Positions 27,970-36,881 of a DNA stretch of 60,511 nt are shown here, one piece after another. Origin of the DNA: an uncultured Methylococcaceae bacterium (GTDB lineage Bacteria; Pseudomonadota; Gammaproteobacteria; Methylococcales; Methylomonadaceae); assembly GCA_903863905.1 (NCBI GenBank), contig CAIPDT010000138.1:1-60511 (forward strand). Reading direction: 5' to 3'. Position 1 is the first letter of the stretch. Each line of letters starts with the position of its first letter. The notes under the pieces were generated by a model. It did no database searches. It worked only from the letters and a program-made list of their open reading frames with translations, and had not been told where the DNA came from. Made by a program: the position numbers and the translations under genes.

Positions 27970-29294
27970 CGACTCGCCGCCTTGCCACGAACCTCATCCA
28001 CCTTACTTAACAGTGCTAAACCCACTATAAAAAACAACAGCGTTGAAACTAAAGAGAAGCGGTGATTACCGTGACTCAGATAATTAATTAAACCATAACT
28101 TAAGGGGCCAACAATCGCAGATAAACGATTCACTACGCCCCATAAACCTAAAAACTCACCCGATCGCTCAACAGGTGAAAATTTACTAACCAACGCTCGA
28201 CCTACCGCCTGACTCGCCCCCATCGCGATCCCAATGATATTGCCAGTAATCCACATGTGAATGGGTTTATCGGCAAACAGCGCAAACACCACCGCGATAA
28301 TCCAAATGACCAAGGTAATCGCCAAGGTAGGTACTGAACCAATCCGATCTTGTAAATGTCCACAAATAAACGCACCCACAGCCGCTGTTACGTTCACGAC
28401 CATGATTAATATAATCAAGGATTGAGTATCAAAGCCCATTACCTCTTGTGCATAAATAGCCGCCAACACCACCACCGTACTCACACCGGACTGATACACG
28501 CCTAAGGTTGTTAAAAACCAAAACAAATCCCGGAACTGCATAGCTTCTTTAAGAGTCTGTTTTAAGCGTTGAAAACTGACCTGAAAATTAGACAGAGCGC
28601 TGTTATTAACAACAGGCACCGCCCGCTCCTTTAACCAGATAAAGGTCGGAGCCGCTGTGACGGCAAAAATACCTGCGGTGATTAATAACGTCACTGGCAC
28701 AAAATGCGTTTCTGTTAAACCGTGCTGTTTAGCCCACGTAATATAAGCTAAGCAAATTGCCAAGGTGAGTAAACCACCAAAATAACCTAAACTCCAGCCA
28801 TAGCCGGATAAGCGTCCCATATTTTCTTCGGGTACCAATTCGGGTAAGAAGGCCGCGATTAAGTTTTCCCCACTGGCAAACATAATGGCCGATAAAGTCA
28901 CTAAAATCATCCCGAGCCAAATATCACCCGGCCCTACTGTTGCCAATAAAGCGGTTGCTGCAATACAGCCGACTGAAGAAATTAATAAAAAAACCTTCTT
29001 ACACGCGCGATGATCAGCAAAAGCGCCTAACAGCGGCCCACTGATCATCACCACGAAATTAGCCAGGCCAATGGCGAGTGACCACAACAACGTTGATAAG
29101 CCTGGCGAATAACCTTGAGATACGCCCGCCACCACACCCACGAAATAGGCACTAAATATGGTTGTTTGCACCACCGTTGTATAACCGGAGTTTGCAAAAT
29201 CATACAAGGCCCAAGAAATTAACTCCCGCTTCCCAGCCCATTGTTTTATATCACTCTGACTTTGCTTTGATGTTTTATGCGGTAATTTATTCAT
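27963..29294 (-). CDS. MFS transporter, UMF1/Atg22-like family
   Basis: The protein has 443 residues and about 12 hydrophobic segments. The N-terminal signature SWALYDFANSGYTTVVQT is diagnostic of the UMF1 (Atg22-like) branch of the major facilitator superfamily; related members are proposed to export small metabolites or amino acids, but none is firmly assigned. A loop between helices 6 and 7 contains KQTLKEAMQFRDLFWFLTT. A TetR regulator gene lies 21 nt upstream on the same strand and probably controls it. The C-terminus overlaps the apaH stop region by 7 nt. Confidence 0.9.
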   Translation of the reverse strand: MNKLPHKTSKQSQSDIKQWAGKRELISWALYDFANSGYTTVVQTTIFSAYFVGVVAGVSQGYSPGLSTLLWSLAIGLANFVVMISGPLLGAFADHRACKKVFLLISSVGCIAATALLATVGPGDIWLGMILVTLSAIMFASGENLIAAFLPELVPEENMGRLSGYGWSLGYFGGLLTLAICLAYITWAKQHGLTETHFVPVTLLITAGIFAVTAAPTFIWLKERAVPVVNNSALSNFQVSFQRLKQTLKEAMQFRDLFWFLTTLGVYQSGVSTVVVLAAIYAQEVMGFDTQSLIILIMVVNVTAAVGAFICGHLQDRIGSVPTLAITLVIWIIAVVFALFADKPIHMWITGNIIGIAMGASQAVGRALVSKFSPVERSGEFLGLWGVVNRLSAIVGPLSYGLINYLSHGNHRFSLVSTLLFFIVGLALLSKVDEVRGKAASRQ

Positions 29295-29315
29295 AATATT
29301 AACTTCTAAAGGGCG

Positions 29316-29927
29316 TTATGATTGTGCGCTAACTAACCAGCCACGTAAAAAATGACTCACTAGTAAATCCAATGTCTGCTCTATTTCATTAAGATCAGCC
29401 GGTTGCGTTTGCTCGTTTAATAACAATAAGCAGGTTCCCTGAATACTACACCATAAAGCCCGTGCCGCTCGCTGGACCACCTCTTCAGATAAATCGGGTC
29501 TTAAGGTTCTAAGATGTGCCGCAACGGGTAAAAATAAATACTCAATCTTGGCTTGATACTCCGCCTGAAGAGTCTCTTCACTCTGGGTAGGCACAACATA
29601 TTTGAGTGCATAAGACCAACGATTAAAGTTTTGATGCGCAAACTGTAGATAATCACGGGCTAAACTTTCTAAAAATACCGGTTGATCTTTGACGTCCGGC
29701 TGAGATAAATGCGCCGCTAAAGCATCCCATGTTCTGACATTAAGCTGCATAACCAAGTCAGAGAGACTGGTAAAAACCATATAGAGACTGCCCACTGTAT
29801 ACCCAATGGCACTGGCCACTTTACGTGCTTTGATTGCCGAAAACCCGTCTTGGATCACAATCTCTTCTGCCGCATGAATGATTAAGGCTTTTATTTCCTC
29901 AAGACTATGCTCATTTCGTTTTGCCAT
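29316..29927 (-). CDS. TetR family transcriptional regulator
   Basis: The 203-residue protein has the N-terminal TetR helix-turn-helix (AIKARKVASAIGYTVGSLYM, residues about 26-45, then VFTSLSDLVMQL) and a helical ligand domain with no recognisable effector site. A C-terminal TetR_C-like pattern (ARALWCSIQGTCLLLL) is present. It sits 21 nt before the MFS gene, so the pair probably forms an operon in which the regulator represses its own transporter. A candidate operator lies 93 nt upstream at 30020-30037. Confidence 0.93.
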   Translation of the reverse strand: MAKRNEHSLEEIKALIIHAAEEIVIQDGFSAIKARKVASAIGYTVGSLYMVFTSLSDLVMQLNVRTWDALAAHLSQPDVKDQPVFLESLARDYLQFAHQNFNRWSYALKYVVPTQSEETLQAEYQAKIEYLFLPVAAHLRTLRPDLSEEVVQRAARALWCSIQGTCLLLLNEQTQPADLNEIEQTLDLLVSHFLRGWLVSAQS

Positions 29928-30019
29928 AATGTTACTGTATTAGGTGTTTAAAAAGTTTTCTTATTAAAACATCATATTATGTCTTATTTAGCGCTAATAT
30001 TTAATCATATAATTATCAG

Positions 30020-30049
30020 ATTGACACACGAGTCAATTAAGGTAAACTT
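30020..30049 (+). promoter_or_regulatory. Candidate promoter with overlapping inverted repeat upstream of carbonic anhydrase
   Basis: A TTGACA -35 hexamer at 30021-30026 is followed after 16 nt by TAAACT at 30043-30048, a fair -10. The -35 lies inside an inverted repeat ATTGAC-N6-GTCAAT (30020-30037). This lies between the divergent TetR and carbonic anhydrase genes, so it could be an operator for the TetR protein. Both assignments rest on pattern only. Confidence 0.4.
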
Positions 30050-30145
30050 TTAGTCGGTAATTGAACCCCTCTTATGACCATACTGCACGCGCAATTGACA
30101 TAAGTGTTTTTATTAACCCACCACAACAATAATAACGAGGTATTT

Positions 30146-30727
30146 ATGAGTAAAATTCTTAATGAAGTTCTTTCGGCCAACAGAGAGTATGTTAATAACT
30201 TTGGTGACAAAGGTGAATTGGCGCTCCCCCCTGCGAGAAGTTTCGCTATTTTAACCTGTATGGATGCCCGTTTAGACCCTGCTAAATATGCTGGCTTATC
30301 AGAAGGTGACGCACATGTTATTCGTAACGCAGGCGGTCGCGCAAGTGATGACGCTATTCGCTCTTTAGTTATTTCTTACAAATTATTAGGCACTCGCGAA
30401 TGGTTTGTTATTCATCATACCAACTGCGGCATGGAACTCTTTAACAATGAAATCATGAGTGACTTGTTATCAAGCAGCTTAAAAACTGCCTCAATTGATG
30501 AAAATGGCTGGCATGATTGCTGTGAAGGTCACGGTTCTACGGAAGGCCGTTATATCAACTGGCTAACCATTAAAGACCAAGAATCAAGCGTCTTAGAAGA
30601 TGTATTACGCATTAAAAATCATGCGTTAGTGCCTTCTAATATCCCTGTGTATGGCTATATTTACGAATGCACTTCAGGTCGTTTAATTGAAGTACCTGCG
30701 GCTACTGAAGCGGGTAAAGTAAGCTAA
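30146..30727 (+). CDS. Beta-class carbonic anhydrase
   Basis: This enzyme interconverts CO2 and bicarbonate. The ATG at 30146 is chosen over one 42 nt upstream because ACGAGG lies just before it and the extra N-terminus is Asn/His-rich. The 193-residue protein carries the zinc ligands and catalytic dyad of the small beta class: Cys38, Asp40 and Arg42 in LTCMDARLD, and His91/Cys94 in IHHTNCGM. The spacing and length resemble the mycobacterial Rv1284-type enzymes. No signal peptide, so probably cytoplasmic. A hairpin terminator follows. Confidence 0.93.
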   Translation: MSKILNEVLSANREYVNNFGDKGELALPPARSFAILTCMDARLDPAKYAGLSEGDAHVIRNAGGRASDDAIRSLVISYKLLGTREWFVIHHTNCGMELFNNEIMSDLLSSSLKTASIDENGWHDCCEGHGSTEGRYINWLTIKDQESSVLEDVLRIKNHALVPSNIPVYGYIYECTSGRLIEVPAATEAGKVS

Positions 30728-30738
30728 GAAAACTGACT

Positions 30739-30776
30739 AACACCGTTCTATTCAGTATTAATAGAACGGTGTTTTC
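30739..30776. terminator. Terminator between carbonic anhydrase and mtnC
   Basis: A perfect 14-bp stem (30739-30752 with 30760-30773, core AACACCGTTCTATT) closes on a 7-nt loop and is followed by TTTC on the right and preceded by an A-rich stretch on the left. It lies between convergent genes and can serve both. Confidence 0.75.
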
Positions 30777-30803
30777 CTGTTTTAAAGAGAACTCTTTTGC
30801 AAC

Positions 30804-31481
30804 TCAATTAATCGTGATGGCATTAAAGTCACTGACTTGTAAATGATTAGCTATGGCTTCTGGCTTAGTGTCCCGCGTTAACCATACCGTCTTAAATCCT
30901 GCGGCTTTAGCGGCTTCTAATTCTTGTTCAATATCCGACAAAAATAACAGCTGTTCAGCAGGCAAGCCTATTTGCTCAGCAATTCTTTCATAAGAAGCAG
31001 TCTCTCGCTTACCGCCCACTGTCGTATCAAAGTATCCAGAAAACAACGGCGTCAAATCACCCACTTCTGTATGGGCAAACAATAACTTTTGTGCGTACAC
31101 AGAGCCTGAAGAATAAATATACAAGGACAAACCCTGTGCATGCCAACGCTGAAGATTTTGTACAGCATCGTCATAGACATGACCCTTAAAATCACCTTGA
31201 TCATAACCCGCTTCCCAAATTAAGCCTTGTAAGGCCTTTAATGGAGTGACCTTCTTATCCTCATCAATCCATTCAATGAATTGGGCAATTGCCGCCTCAA
31301 GCGCTAAAGTTTCACCGACCACTTGTTGGGAGGCCTCAAGAATATCCTTAACCGCCTCCTCATGCTGATGTTGCTGTACATAAGTCGCTAAATGCGCACG
31401 GGCATAAGGAAATAAAACGTCTTTTACGAAAGATAACGAGGAGGTTGTGCCTTCAATATCCGTTAAAATCGCTTTAATCAT
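30804..31481 (-). CDS. mtnC: 2,3-diketo-5-methylthiopentyl-1-phosphate enolase-phosphatase
   Basis: MtnC enolises and dephosphorylates diketomethylthiopentyl phosphate to the acireductone in methionine salvage. The 225-residue HAD protein has LTDIEGTTSSLSFV with Asp8 and Glu10 as the catalytic acids, YSSGSVYAQKLLFAHT as motif II, a Lys in VGGKRETASYERIAEQ, and FLSDIEQELEAAKAAG as the acidic motif. Its ATG overlaps the stop of mtnD by 4 nt. It is the last gene of mtnB-mtnD-mtnC. Confidence 0.95.
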   Translation of the reverse strand: MIKAILTDIEGTTSSLSFVKDVLFPYARAHLATYVQQHQHEEAVKDILEASQQVVGETLALEAAIAQFIEWIDEDKKVTPLKALQGLIWEAGYDQGDFKGHVYDDAVQNLQRWHAQGLSLYIYSSGSVYAQKLLFAHTEVGDLTPLFSGYFDTTVGGKRETASYERIAEQIGLPAEQLLFLSDIEQELEAAKAAGFKTVWLTRDTKPEAIANHLQVSDFNAITIN

Positions 31482-32038
31482 GACAGCGCAGCAACATATT
31501 GATCAAGGGTAGGAAATACACTCGCAATGGAGCTACCGGTAAAATTCGCGACCCAGCCATCAGGAGTGGTAAACAAGCGAATACAGGTAAACTTTGGATT
31601 TTCACCCATATCAAACCAATGGGGCGTATTGGCGGGCACACTGATTAAGTCACCCTGCTGACATAAAACCACATAGACCTTGTCCGCTACATGCAAATAA
31701 AATAATCCCTGACCTTCAACAAAAAAGCGCACTTCAAAATCATCATGAATATGTTCAGCCAGAAACTTTTGTCTTATTGCAGTTTTATCGGGATGATCTG
31801 CTTTTAACTTCATCACATCAACGGACTGAAAAGCATATTCAGACTTTAACAAAGCAATTGAATCGGCGTAAGCCTCTAGCACCGTTGCTTGATCAGCTTC
31901 AGGCGTTAACTCAAACGCACTCTCCCATTGTTCAAAGCGAACACCTAAGGTTTGTAATTGCTGTTGAATATCTAAAAAATTAGTATAAAGCACCCCATGT
32001 TGAGGTTGATCATCAGGATATATCGTTAATGCACTCAT
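31478..32038 (-). CDS. mtnD: Acireductone dioxygenase
   Basis: MtnD oxidises the acireductone to formate and 4-methylthio-2-oxobutanoate (Fe form), the last oxidation of methionine salvage. The cupin-fold protein has 186 residues and its metal ligands fall exactly at the numbering known for the Klebsiella enzyme: His96, His98, Glu102 (HIHDDFEVRFFVEG) and His140 (PANTPHWFD). The start codon directly follows the mtnB stop, and its stop overlaps the mtnC start, so translation of all three is coupled. Confidence 0.97.
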   Translation of the reverse strand: MSALTIYPDDQPQHGVLYTNFLDIQQQLQTLGVRFEQWESAFELTPEADQATVLEAYADSIALLKSEYAFQSVDVMKLKADHPDKTAIRQKFLAEHIHDDFEVRFFVEGQGLFYLHVADKVYVVLCQQGDLISVPANTPHWFDMGENPKFTCIRLFTTPDGWVANFTGSSIASVFPTLDQYVAALS

Positions 32039-32656
32039 TTATATTTTGACTCCATGTAGGCTTAATTCACAGGTAAATAAAAAATCTAAAGCTTCTAAAT
32101 AACGCAAGGTGTCTGAAACCGTACGGCCCCACGTATACAAACCATGACCGGCAATAATATACGCATAACAATCGGCATGAGTAAGCAAATAGGCATCCAC
32201 TTGTTTTGCTAAGCGAGGAATATCTTGATCATTTTCAAACACAGGGATCACTATCCGTGCCTCATGGGTCGTAATTCCCGCAAAGGCTTTCAATAACTCA
32301 TAGTTTTCTAACACCACTTCTGTCTTAAAAAGCTTAGAAATTAAAGTGGCACTCAGAGAATGAGGATGTAATATTGACTGAATGTCCGAATAATGCTTAT
32401 ATAATGAGGTATGTAACACGGTTTCAGCGGAAGGTTTTTTACCATCTAAGCTATTGGCTTCCGCATCGATCAGCATAATATCATTTAATTCTAACTGACC
32501 TTTGTGTTTACCCGAAACAGTAATTGCAATCGTACCATTGGGTAATCGTACTGAAAAATTACCACTGGTAGCGGGTACCCAGCCTTTACGGTCGATAAAA
32601 CGTCCCGCATCAATTAATTGTTGGGCCGCGTGGTTAAAAGCATCATTGTCATTCAT
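32039..32656 (-). CDS. mtnB: Methylthioribulose-1-phosphate dehydratase
   Basis: MtnB dehydrates methylthioribulose 1-phosphate to the diketone used by MtnC. The 205-residue protein is a class II aldolase fold: WVPATSGNFSVRL at the N-terminus, a Glu-containing PSAETVLHTSLYKH, the zinc histidines His97 and His99 in ILHPHSLS, and a later His in IAGHGLYTWG. It opens the operon mtnB-mtnD-mtnC. The other salvage genes, mtnA and the nucleosidase or phosphorylase, are not in this window. Confidence 0.95.
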   Translation of the reverse strand: MNDNDAFNHAAQQLIDAGRFIDRKGWVPATSGNFSVRLPNGTIAITVSGKHKGQLELNDIMLIDAEANSLDGKKPSAETVLHTSLYKHYSDIQSILHPHSLSATLISKLFKTEVVLENYELLKAFAGITTHEARIVIPVFENDQDIPRLAKQVDAYLLTHADCYAYIIAGHGLYTWGRTVSDTLRYLEALDFLFTCELSLHGVKI

Positions 32657-32724
32657 TAGGTTGATTTTTAATTAAATAGTCTTATAGTTGCAAAACAAAA
32701 ACACTCTTTCATATAAGGTACTTT

Positions 32725-33738
32725 ATGCAGCATTTTCGTCTTTCTTTTATCGTTACAGCTATTTGTTTGGCTGTAGCCGTTTATTGGGGTGGCCTCGTTG
32801 GCGCATTTCTCGCACTCATTCTTGGTGTTCTTGAGGTGAGTTTATCATTTGATAACGCGGTTGTGAATGCGTCAATATTAAAACGGATGGATGAGCGTTG
32901 GCAACAATACTTTTTAACTTGGGGTATATTAATTGCCGTATTTGGGATGCGCTTATTATTCCCTATTTTGATTGTTGCCACGGCAACAGGCATTGACTTT
33001 GTGGGCGTTGCCGAAATGGCACTAAAAGACCCCACCACCTATGCTCATCACCTTGAAGCATCGCATATACAAATTGCCGCGTTTGGTGGCATGTTCTTAA
33101 TGATGGTATTTTTCTCTTTCATTTTTGACAATAACAAAGAATTGCATTGGCTAGGCTATATCGAAAGAAAACTCTCCGACTTTGGCAAATTAGAATCTAT
33201 TGAAGTTATTTTAGCCCTTGCTATTTTACTCACTGGTCAGCATTGGCTCCCTGATGCCATTCGTTTAGAAGCTTTAACCGCAGGTATCTCTGGTCTTATT
33301 TTATATGTCATCGTTGACAGTTTGTCGGCTTTATTTGAAGATGAAGAAGAGGGTGAAGACGTCTCAAACGCTATTAAAAAAGGTAGCGTGATGAGCTTTT
33401 TATATCTTGAAGTGCTAGATGCTTCATTTTCTTTTGATGGTGTCATTGGCGCCTTTGCTATTACGCAAGATGTGATCATCATTATGTTAGGCCTCGCCAT
33501 AGGTGCTATGTTTGTCAGAAGCTTAACGGTCTATTTAGTTCGTAAAGGCACCTTGGATGAATATGTATTTTTAGAACACGGCGCCCATTATGCAATTGGC
33601 TCATTGGCCGCCATCATGTTGCTCAGTATCTCTTTTCATATTTCTGAAATCATTACAGGGCTTATTGGCGCAGTATTAATTGCCTTATCTGTTATCTCGT
33701 CTATTTTTTACAAAAGAAAATTGGCTAGAGAATGCTAA
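32725..33738 (+). CDS. DUF475 / TerC-related integral membrane protein
   Basis: The 337-residue protein has about nine hydrophobic segments. Repeated acidic-polar motifs inside helices, LEVSLSFDNAVVNASIL near residues 37-53 and LDASFSFDGVIGAFAIT near 230-247, match the DUF475/TerC group, where Asp/Asn residues in helices are thought to handle divalent metal ions. An acidic cytoplasmic loop (FEDEEEGEDVSN) lies between the halves. TerC relatives are linked with manganese export or secreted-enzyme metallation, but DUF475 itself is uncharacterised. TAAGG precedes the ATG. Confidence 0.88.
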   Translation: MQHFRLSFIVTAICLAVAVYWGGLVGAFLALILGVLEVSLSFDNAVVNASILKRMDERWQQYFLTWGILIAVFGMRLLFPILIVATATGIDFVGVAEMALKDPTTYAHHLEASHIQIAAFGGMFLMMVFFSFIFDNNKELHWLGYIERKLSDFGKLESIEVILALAILLTGQHWLPDAIRLEALTAGISGLILYVIVDSLSALFEDEEEGEDVSNAIKKGSVMSFLYLEVLDASFSFDGVIGAFAITQDVIIIMLGLAIGAMFVRSLTVYLVRKGTLDEYVFLEHGAHYAIGSLAAIMLLSISFHISEIITGLIGAVLIALSVISSIFYKRKLAREC

Positions 33739-33760
33739 GTAACTAAGACAACCCTTTAGG

Positions 33761-33784
33761 TTTGTTTGTTTGTTTGTTTGTTTG
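33761..33784 (+). repeat. Tetranucleotide microsatellite (TTTG)6
   Basis: Six perfect TTTG copies, followed by TTTA, lie 22 nt after the DUF475 stop codon and about 100 nt before rpiA. It is intergenic. Copy number is likely to vary between strains by slippage, but there is no reading frame for it to switch. Confidence 0.9.
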
Positions 33785-33810
33785 TTTATCAACCTTAACA
33801 ACTTTTTATA

Positions 33811-33839
33811 AGAAATCGGCTATAGAATAGCCGATTTCT
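33811..33839 (+). terminator. 13-bp hairpin upstream of rpiA
   Basis: Arms 33811-33823 and 33827-33839 pair perfectly (AGAAATCGGCTAT) around an AGA loop. It lies after the DUF475 gene and ends 44 nt before the rpiA start codon. There is no T-tract, so it may be a terminator aided by other factors or a leader structure of the rpiA mRNA. Confidence 0.5.
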
Positions 33840-33883
33840 GCGGTATTATCTTTCACCTTTTACTTAAACTACGGTAACACACC

Positions 33884-34537
33884 ATGACACAAGATGAATT
33901 AAAACAAAAAGTCGCTCTAGCGGCTATAGAATACGTTAAAGACGTTGCTATTATCGGCGTAGGCACAGGCTCAACAGTTAAACACTTTATTGATTATTTA
34001 GCTGATATTAAAGGCAATATTGAAGGGGCTGTTTCTAGCTCTGAAGTGAGTACTGCACATCTTAAGAAAGTCGGCATCCCTGTATTTGATCTTAATGCAG
34101 TGGGTACGTTGGATGTTTATGTCGATGGCGCTGATGAAGTGAGTCCTCACAAACACCTTATCAAGGGCGGTGGTGGTGCCTTAACGCGTGAAAAAATCAT
34201 TGCGGCAGCCAGTAAAAAATTCGTATGTATCGTTGACGAAACTAAAACTGTTGATGTATTGGGTGCGTTTGCACTGCCTGTCGAAGTAATCCCAATGGCA
34301 AGAAGTTATGTGGCTAGAGAATTAGTTAAATTAGGTGGACAACCGGTGTGGCGTGAAAATTACATCACCGACAACCATAACGAAATTCTTGATGTACACA
34401 ACTTATCGATCTTAGATCCAATTGAGCTTGAAAGAATTATCAACAATATTACCGGTGTTGTCACTAATGGCTTGTTCGCGCTACGTCCTGCTGATATCGT
34501 TTTAATTGGTAAAGGCACTGAAGTCATTACGCGTTAA
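33884..34537 (+). CDS. rpiA: Ribose-5-phosphate isomerase A
   Basis: RpiA interconverts ribose 5-phosphate and ribulose 5-phosphate in the pentose phosphate pathway. The 217-residue protein has the family blocks [13 protein letters not shown] (phosphate loop), [33 protein letters not shown] with the catalytic Asp/Glu, [20 protein letters not shown], and a C-terminal [19 protein letters not shown]. Length matches E. coli RpiA (219). A strong hairpin follows the stop. Confidence 0.97.
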   Translation: MTQDELKQKVALAAIEYVKDVAIIGVGTGSTVKHFIDYLADIKGNIEGAVSSSEVSTAHLKKVGIPVFDLNAVGTLDVYVDGADEVSPHKHLIKGGGGALTREKIIAAASKKFVCIVDETKTVDVLGAFALPVEVIPMARSYVARELVKLGGQPVWRENYITDNHNEILDVHNLSILDPIELERIINNITGVVTNGLFALRPADIVLIGKGTEVITR

Positions 34538-34568
34538 GCTAATGATGCTTAGATAAAACGTATCCTAT

Positions 34569-34604
34569 GCTTAATGTCGGGTTAGCATTAACCCGACATT
34601 AAGC
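34569..34604. terminator. 16-bp hairpin between convergent rpiA and gspD
   Basis: Arms 34569-34584 and 34589-34604 are perfectly paired (core CTTAATGTCGGGTTA) around a GCAT loop. It lies between the ends of rpiA and gspD, so it can act for both, though T-tracts are short. Confidence 0.7.
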
Positions 34605-34613
34605 TCTATCCGA

Positions 34614-36881
34614 TTATTTTACGGATTTACTTCCATTAACGTGAACTTCCTCTTGATAGATCCCGGTTAATTTCCGTTTAAACTCATTGGAGATAAAACG
34701 CGAATCTTGCTTACTCTTCACTACTCTTGGGGTAATCAGTACCACAAGTTCAGTTTTAATATTACTCTTGCTGGTCGAACCAAATAAAGAACCTAATAAA
34801 GGTAAATTAGATAAAAAGGGTATGCCAGTTTTCCCATTGGTCACATCATCAGCAATTAATCCACCCAGGACAATAGTCTCGTTATCATGGACAGCGATGG
34901 AGCTATCAATTTCTTTTTTATCAAAAGTCGCAGAAGTCGTTACGCCAGTACTCGGAGCATCGGCCACATTACTCACTATTTGTTTTAACTTCATTATCAC
35001 TACTCCATTGGCATTGACTCGAGGTGTTACCTCTAATGTAACCCCTGTATCTTTGTATTGAATTGAAGATCCAATGGCAACACCTGCCGTATTACTAGAA
35101 GGTAAAAGTCCCGTATTAGAAGAAACTCCCATGGTAGTAGTCCCGGTCTGAATAGGTACTTGTTGACCGACATTGATCTTTGCCTTCTGATTATTTAAAA
35201 CCATCAACGATGGTGAAGAAATAACATTTAAATTATCCGTACTCGCCAAAGAGTTTAATAATGCTTTCACTGCTCCAGAGCTATATAAAGCACTCAATCC
35301 ACCCGTTGAAGCCGCAGCCGCGGCAGAAGCAATATCACTACCTATACCCATTGATTCACCTCCATGAGACAAATACCATGAAATACCATAACTTAATTTA
35401 TTGGTTAATTTAACTTCAACCACCGTAGCATCAATCAATACTTGCAAAGGCATTACATCTAATTGAGTAATAACCGGTAATATAACTTCATAATCTTGCG
35501 CTGAAGCAACAATAATGACTGAATTATTAGGCTCATCAGCAATAATTTTTATCTTACCCAAACCCGATAAGCTAGACCCTGGCATCGCCTCTTTTAAAGA
35601 CTCTGGATCTGGTACTCCGGCTTCATTAGCCGCAAAAACGCCTAAATTACTTGATGAACTACTATTATTTAAATCGGATGATGAGCCGCCTATTCCAGAA
35701 TTATTTAAAGGCGAATTTCCTGTGCTACCCGATCCCATTGAGCCATTACTGTTGGTATTACTGCTGGAAGTATCTTGACTCGATAAAGTTTCTGCCGTTT
35801 CACCCGGAGCGACAGACGCTGCCGTATCTTTACCCTTTGAAGTTGAAAAAATTTGATTTAACGTAGCCGCTAATTTCTTGGCATCAACATGCTGTACTTT
35901 ATAAACATTAACTCCCCCCCCTGAAGCAGTATTAGCTTGATCTAAGCGATCAATCCATGTTTCAACATCATTCAAATAATGCGCTTGATGCGTAACAGCC
36001 AAAATAGCGTTTAAACGTTTTATAGGGATAAACTGAAAGAAATCAGATTCGCTAGCTTTGCTTTTTTGATAAAAAACCCCTTGCAACTCTTTAATCACAG
36101 TCTCTGGATCAACATGCACCAACGTAAATAAACCAAAGGAGCGTCCCTTTAATATATCAATATCAAAGGTGTTAATCATGTCGATAACGCGAGAAATTTC
36201 ATCCGCTGTGCCAGAGGCCACCAAAATATTACGTTTGGCATCAACATTTAAGATTGTTTTATCTTGTACTAGCGGTTTAATAATATCGGCAATATCTTGA
36301 ACGGCAACATTTCTGACCGGTATGACTCTCGTTTGATAACCTGCAGCTCTTGCATTTAAATCTGCAGTGTATAATGCATCTCCAGTAGGTTCGATATGAT
36401 AAATCTTGCCATCCTTAACTAAGGCCGCATTATTCATCCTCAATACCATTTCTAAAGCGGGTAACAACTCTTCTTTCGTTAATGGATCAGTGGTTTGCAA
36501 TGTCACTTTACCTGTCACTTTAGGACTTAAAACATAGCTTTGCCCTAAAATATCACTCAATACTACTTTAGCCACTTCGCCCAAATCAGCTTCATCAAAA
36601 TTTAAGCTATATGATCCAGCTCCTTTAGGCGTTGACCCTCTATTTTGTTGCGGCGCACTGGACACGAATCGATCCGTCCCCGGATAAATTTCTTTAGTCG
36701 GCTCAAGAGCAGGGGCCTTATTCTCCAACTGCTTAAAAATCTCTTCCGATTGCGCCTTGTTAACAGGGTTCAACGGCAACCTAACATCTTGCTTATTTGA
36801 CATTAACTCACAACCACCCAGAGACCAACTTATCAGCAAAAGAGAGGCAGTTGAGGTTACTTTCTTAAAATTTTTATTCAT
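34614..36881 (-). CDS. gspD: Type II secretion outer membrane secretin GspD
   Basis: GspD forms the multimeric outer-membrane pore of the type II secretion system. The ATG at 36881 gives a signal peptide ending in a lipobox (SWSLGGCELM), so this is a lipidated secretin; the longer frame starting at 36923 would hide that signal. The 755-residue protein then has the N0 domain (GSYSLNFDEADLGEVAKVVL), repeated KH-like N domains, and the secretin core with NVISSPSLMVLNNQKAKI and GIPFLSNLPLLGSLFG. A Ser/Gly/Asn-rich linker of about 45 residues is encoded near 35640-35790. The start overlaps the end of gspC by 8 nt. A run of eight C at 35914-35921 lies in the frame. Confidence 0.95.
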   Translation of the reverse strand: MNKNFKKVTSTASLLLISWSLGGCELMSNKQDVRLPLNPVNKAQSEEIFKQLENKAPALEPTKEIYPGTDRFVSSAPQQNRGSTPKGAGSYSLNFDEADLGEVAKVVLSDILGQSYVLSPKVTGKVTLQTTDPLTKEELLPALEMVLRMNNAALVKDGKIYHIEPTGDALYTADLNARAAGYQTRVIPVRNVAVQDIADIIKPLVQDKTILNVDAKRNILVASGTADEISRVIDMINTFDIDILKGRSFGLFTLVHVDPETVIKELQGVFYQKSKASESDFFQFIPIKRLNAILAVTHQAHYLNDVETWIDRLDQANTASGGGVNVYKVQHVDAKKLAATLNQIFSTSKGKDTAASVAPGETAETLSSQDTSSSNTNSNGSMGSGSTGNSPLNNSGIGGSSSDLNNSSSSSNLGVFAANEAGVPDPESLKEAMPGSSLSGLGKIKIIADEPNNSVIIVASAQDYEVILPVITQLDVMPLQVLIDATVVEVKLTNKLSYGISWYLSHGGESMGIGSDIASAAAAASTGGLSALYSSGAVKALLNSLASTDNLNVISSPSLMVLNNQKAKINVGQQVPIQTGTTTMGVSSNTGLLPSSNTAGVAIGSSIQYKDTGVTLEVTPRVNANGVVIMKLKQIVSNVADAPSTGVTTSATFDKKEIDSSIAVHDNETIVLGGLIADDVTNGKTGIPFLSNLPLLGSLFGSTSKSNIKTELVVLITPRVVKSKQDSRFISNEFKRKLTGIYQEEVHVNGSKSVK

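Noticed and set aside
33761-33784. Phase-variable switch at (TTTG)6
   Set aside because: It is intergenic, beyond the DUF475 stop and about 100 nt from rpiA, so no frame is changed; a spacing effect on rpiA is unlikely.
35515-35866. Two overlapping plus-strand frames within gspD
   Set aside because: They are antisense to the Ser/Asn-rich linker of gspD, whose repeated codons produce Leu/Pro-rich open frames by chance.
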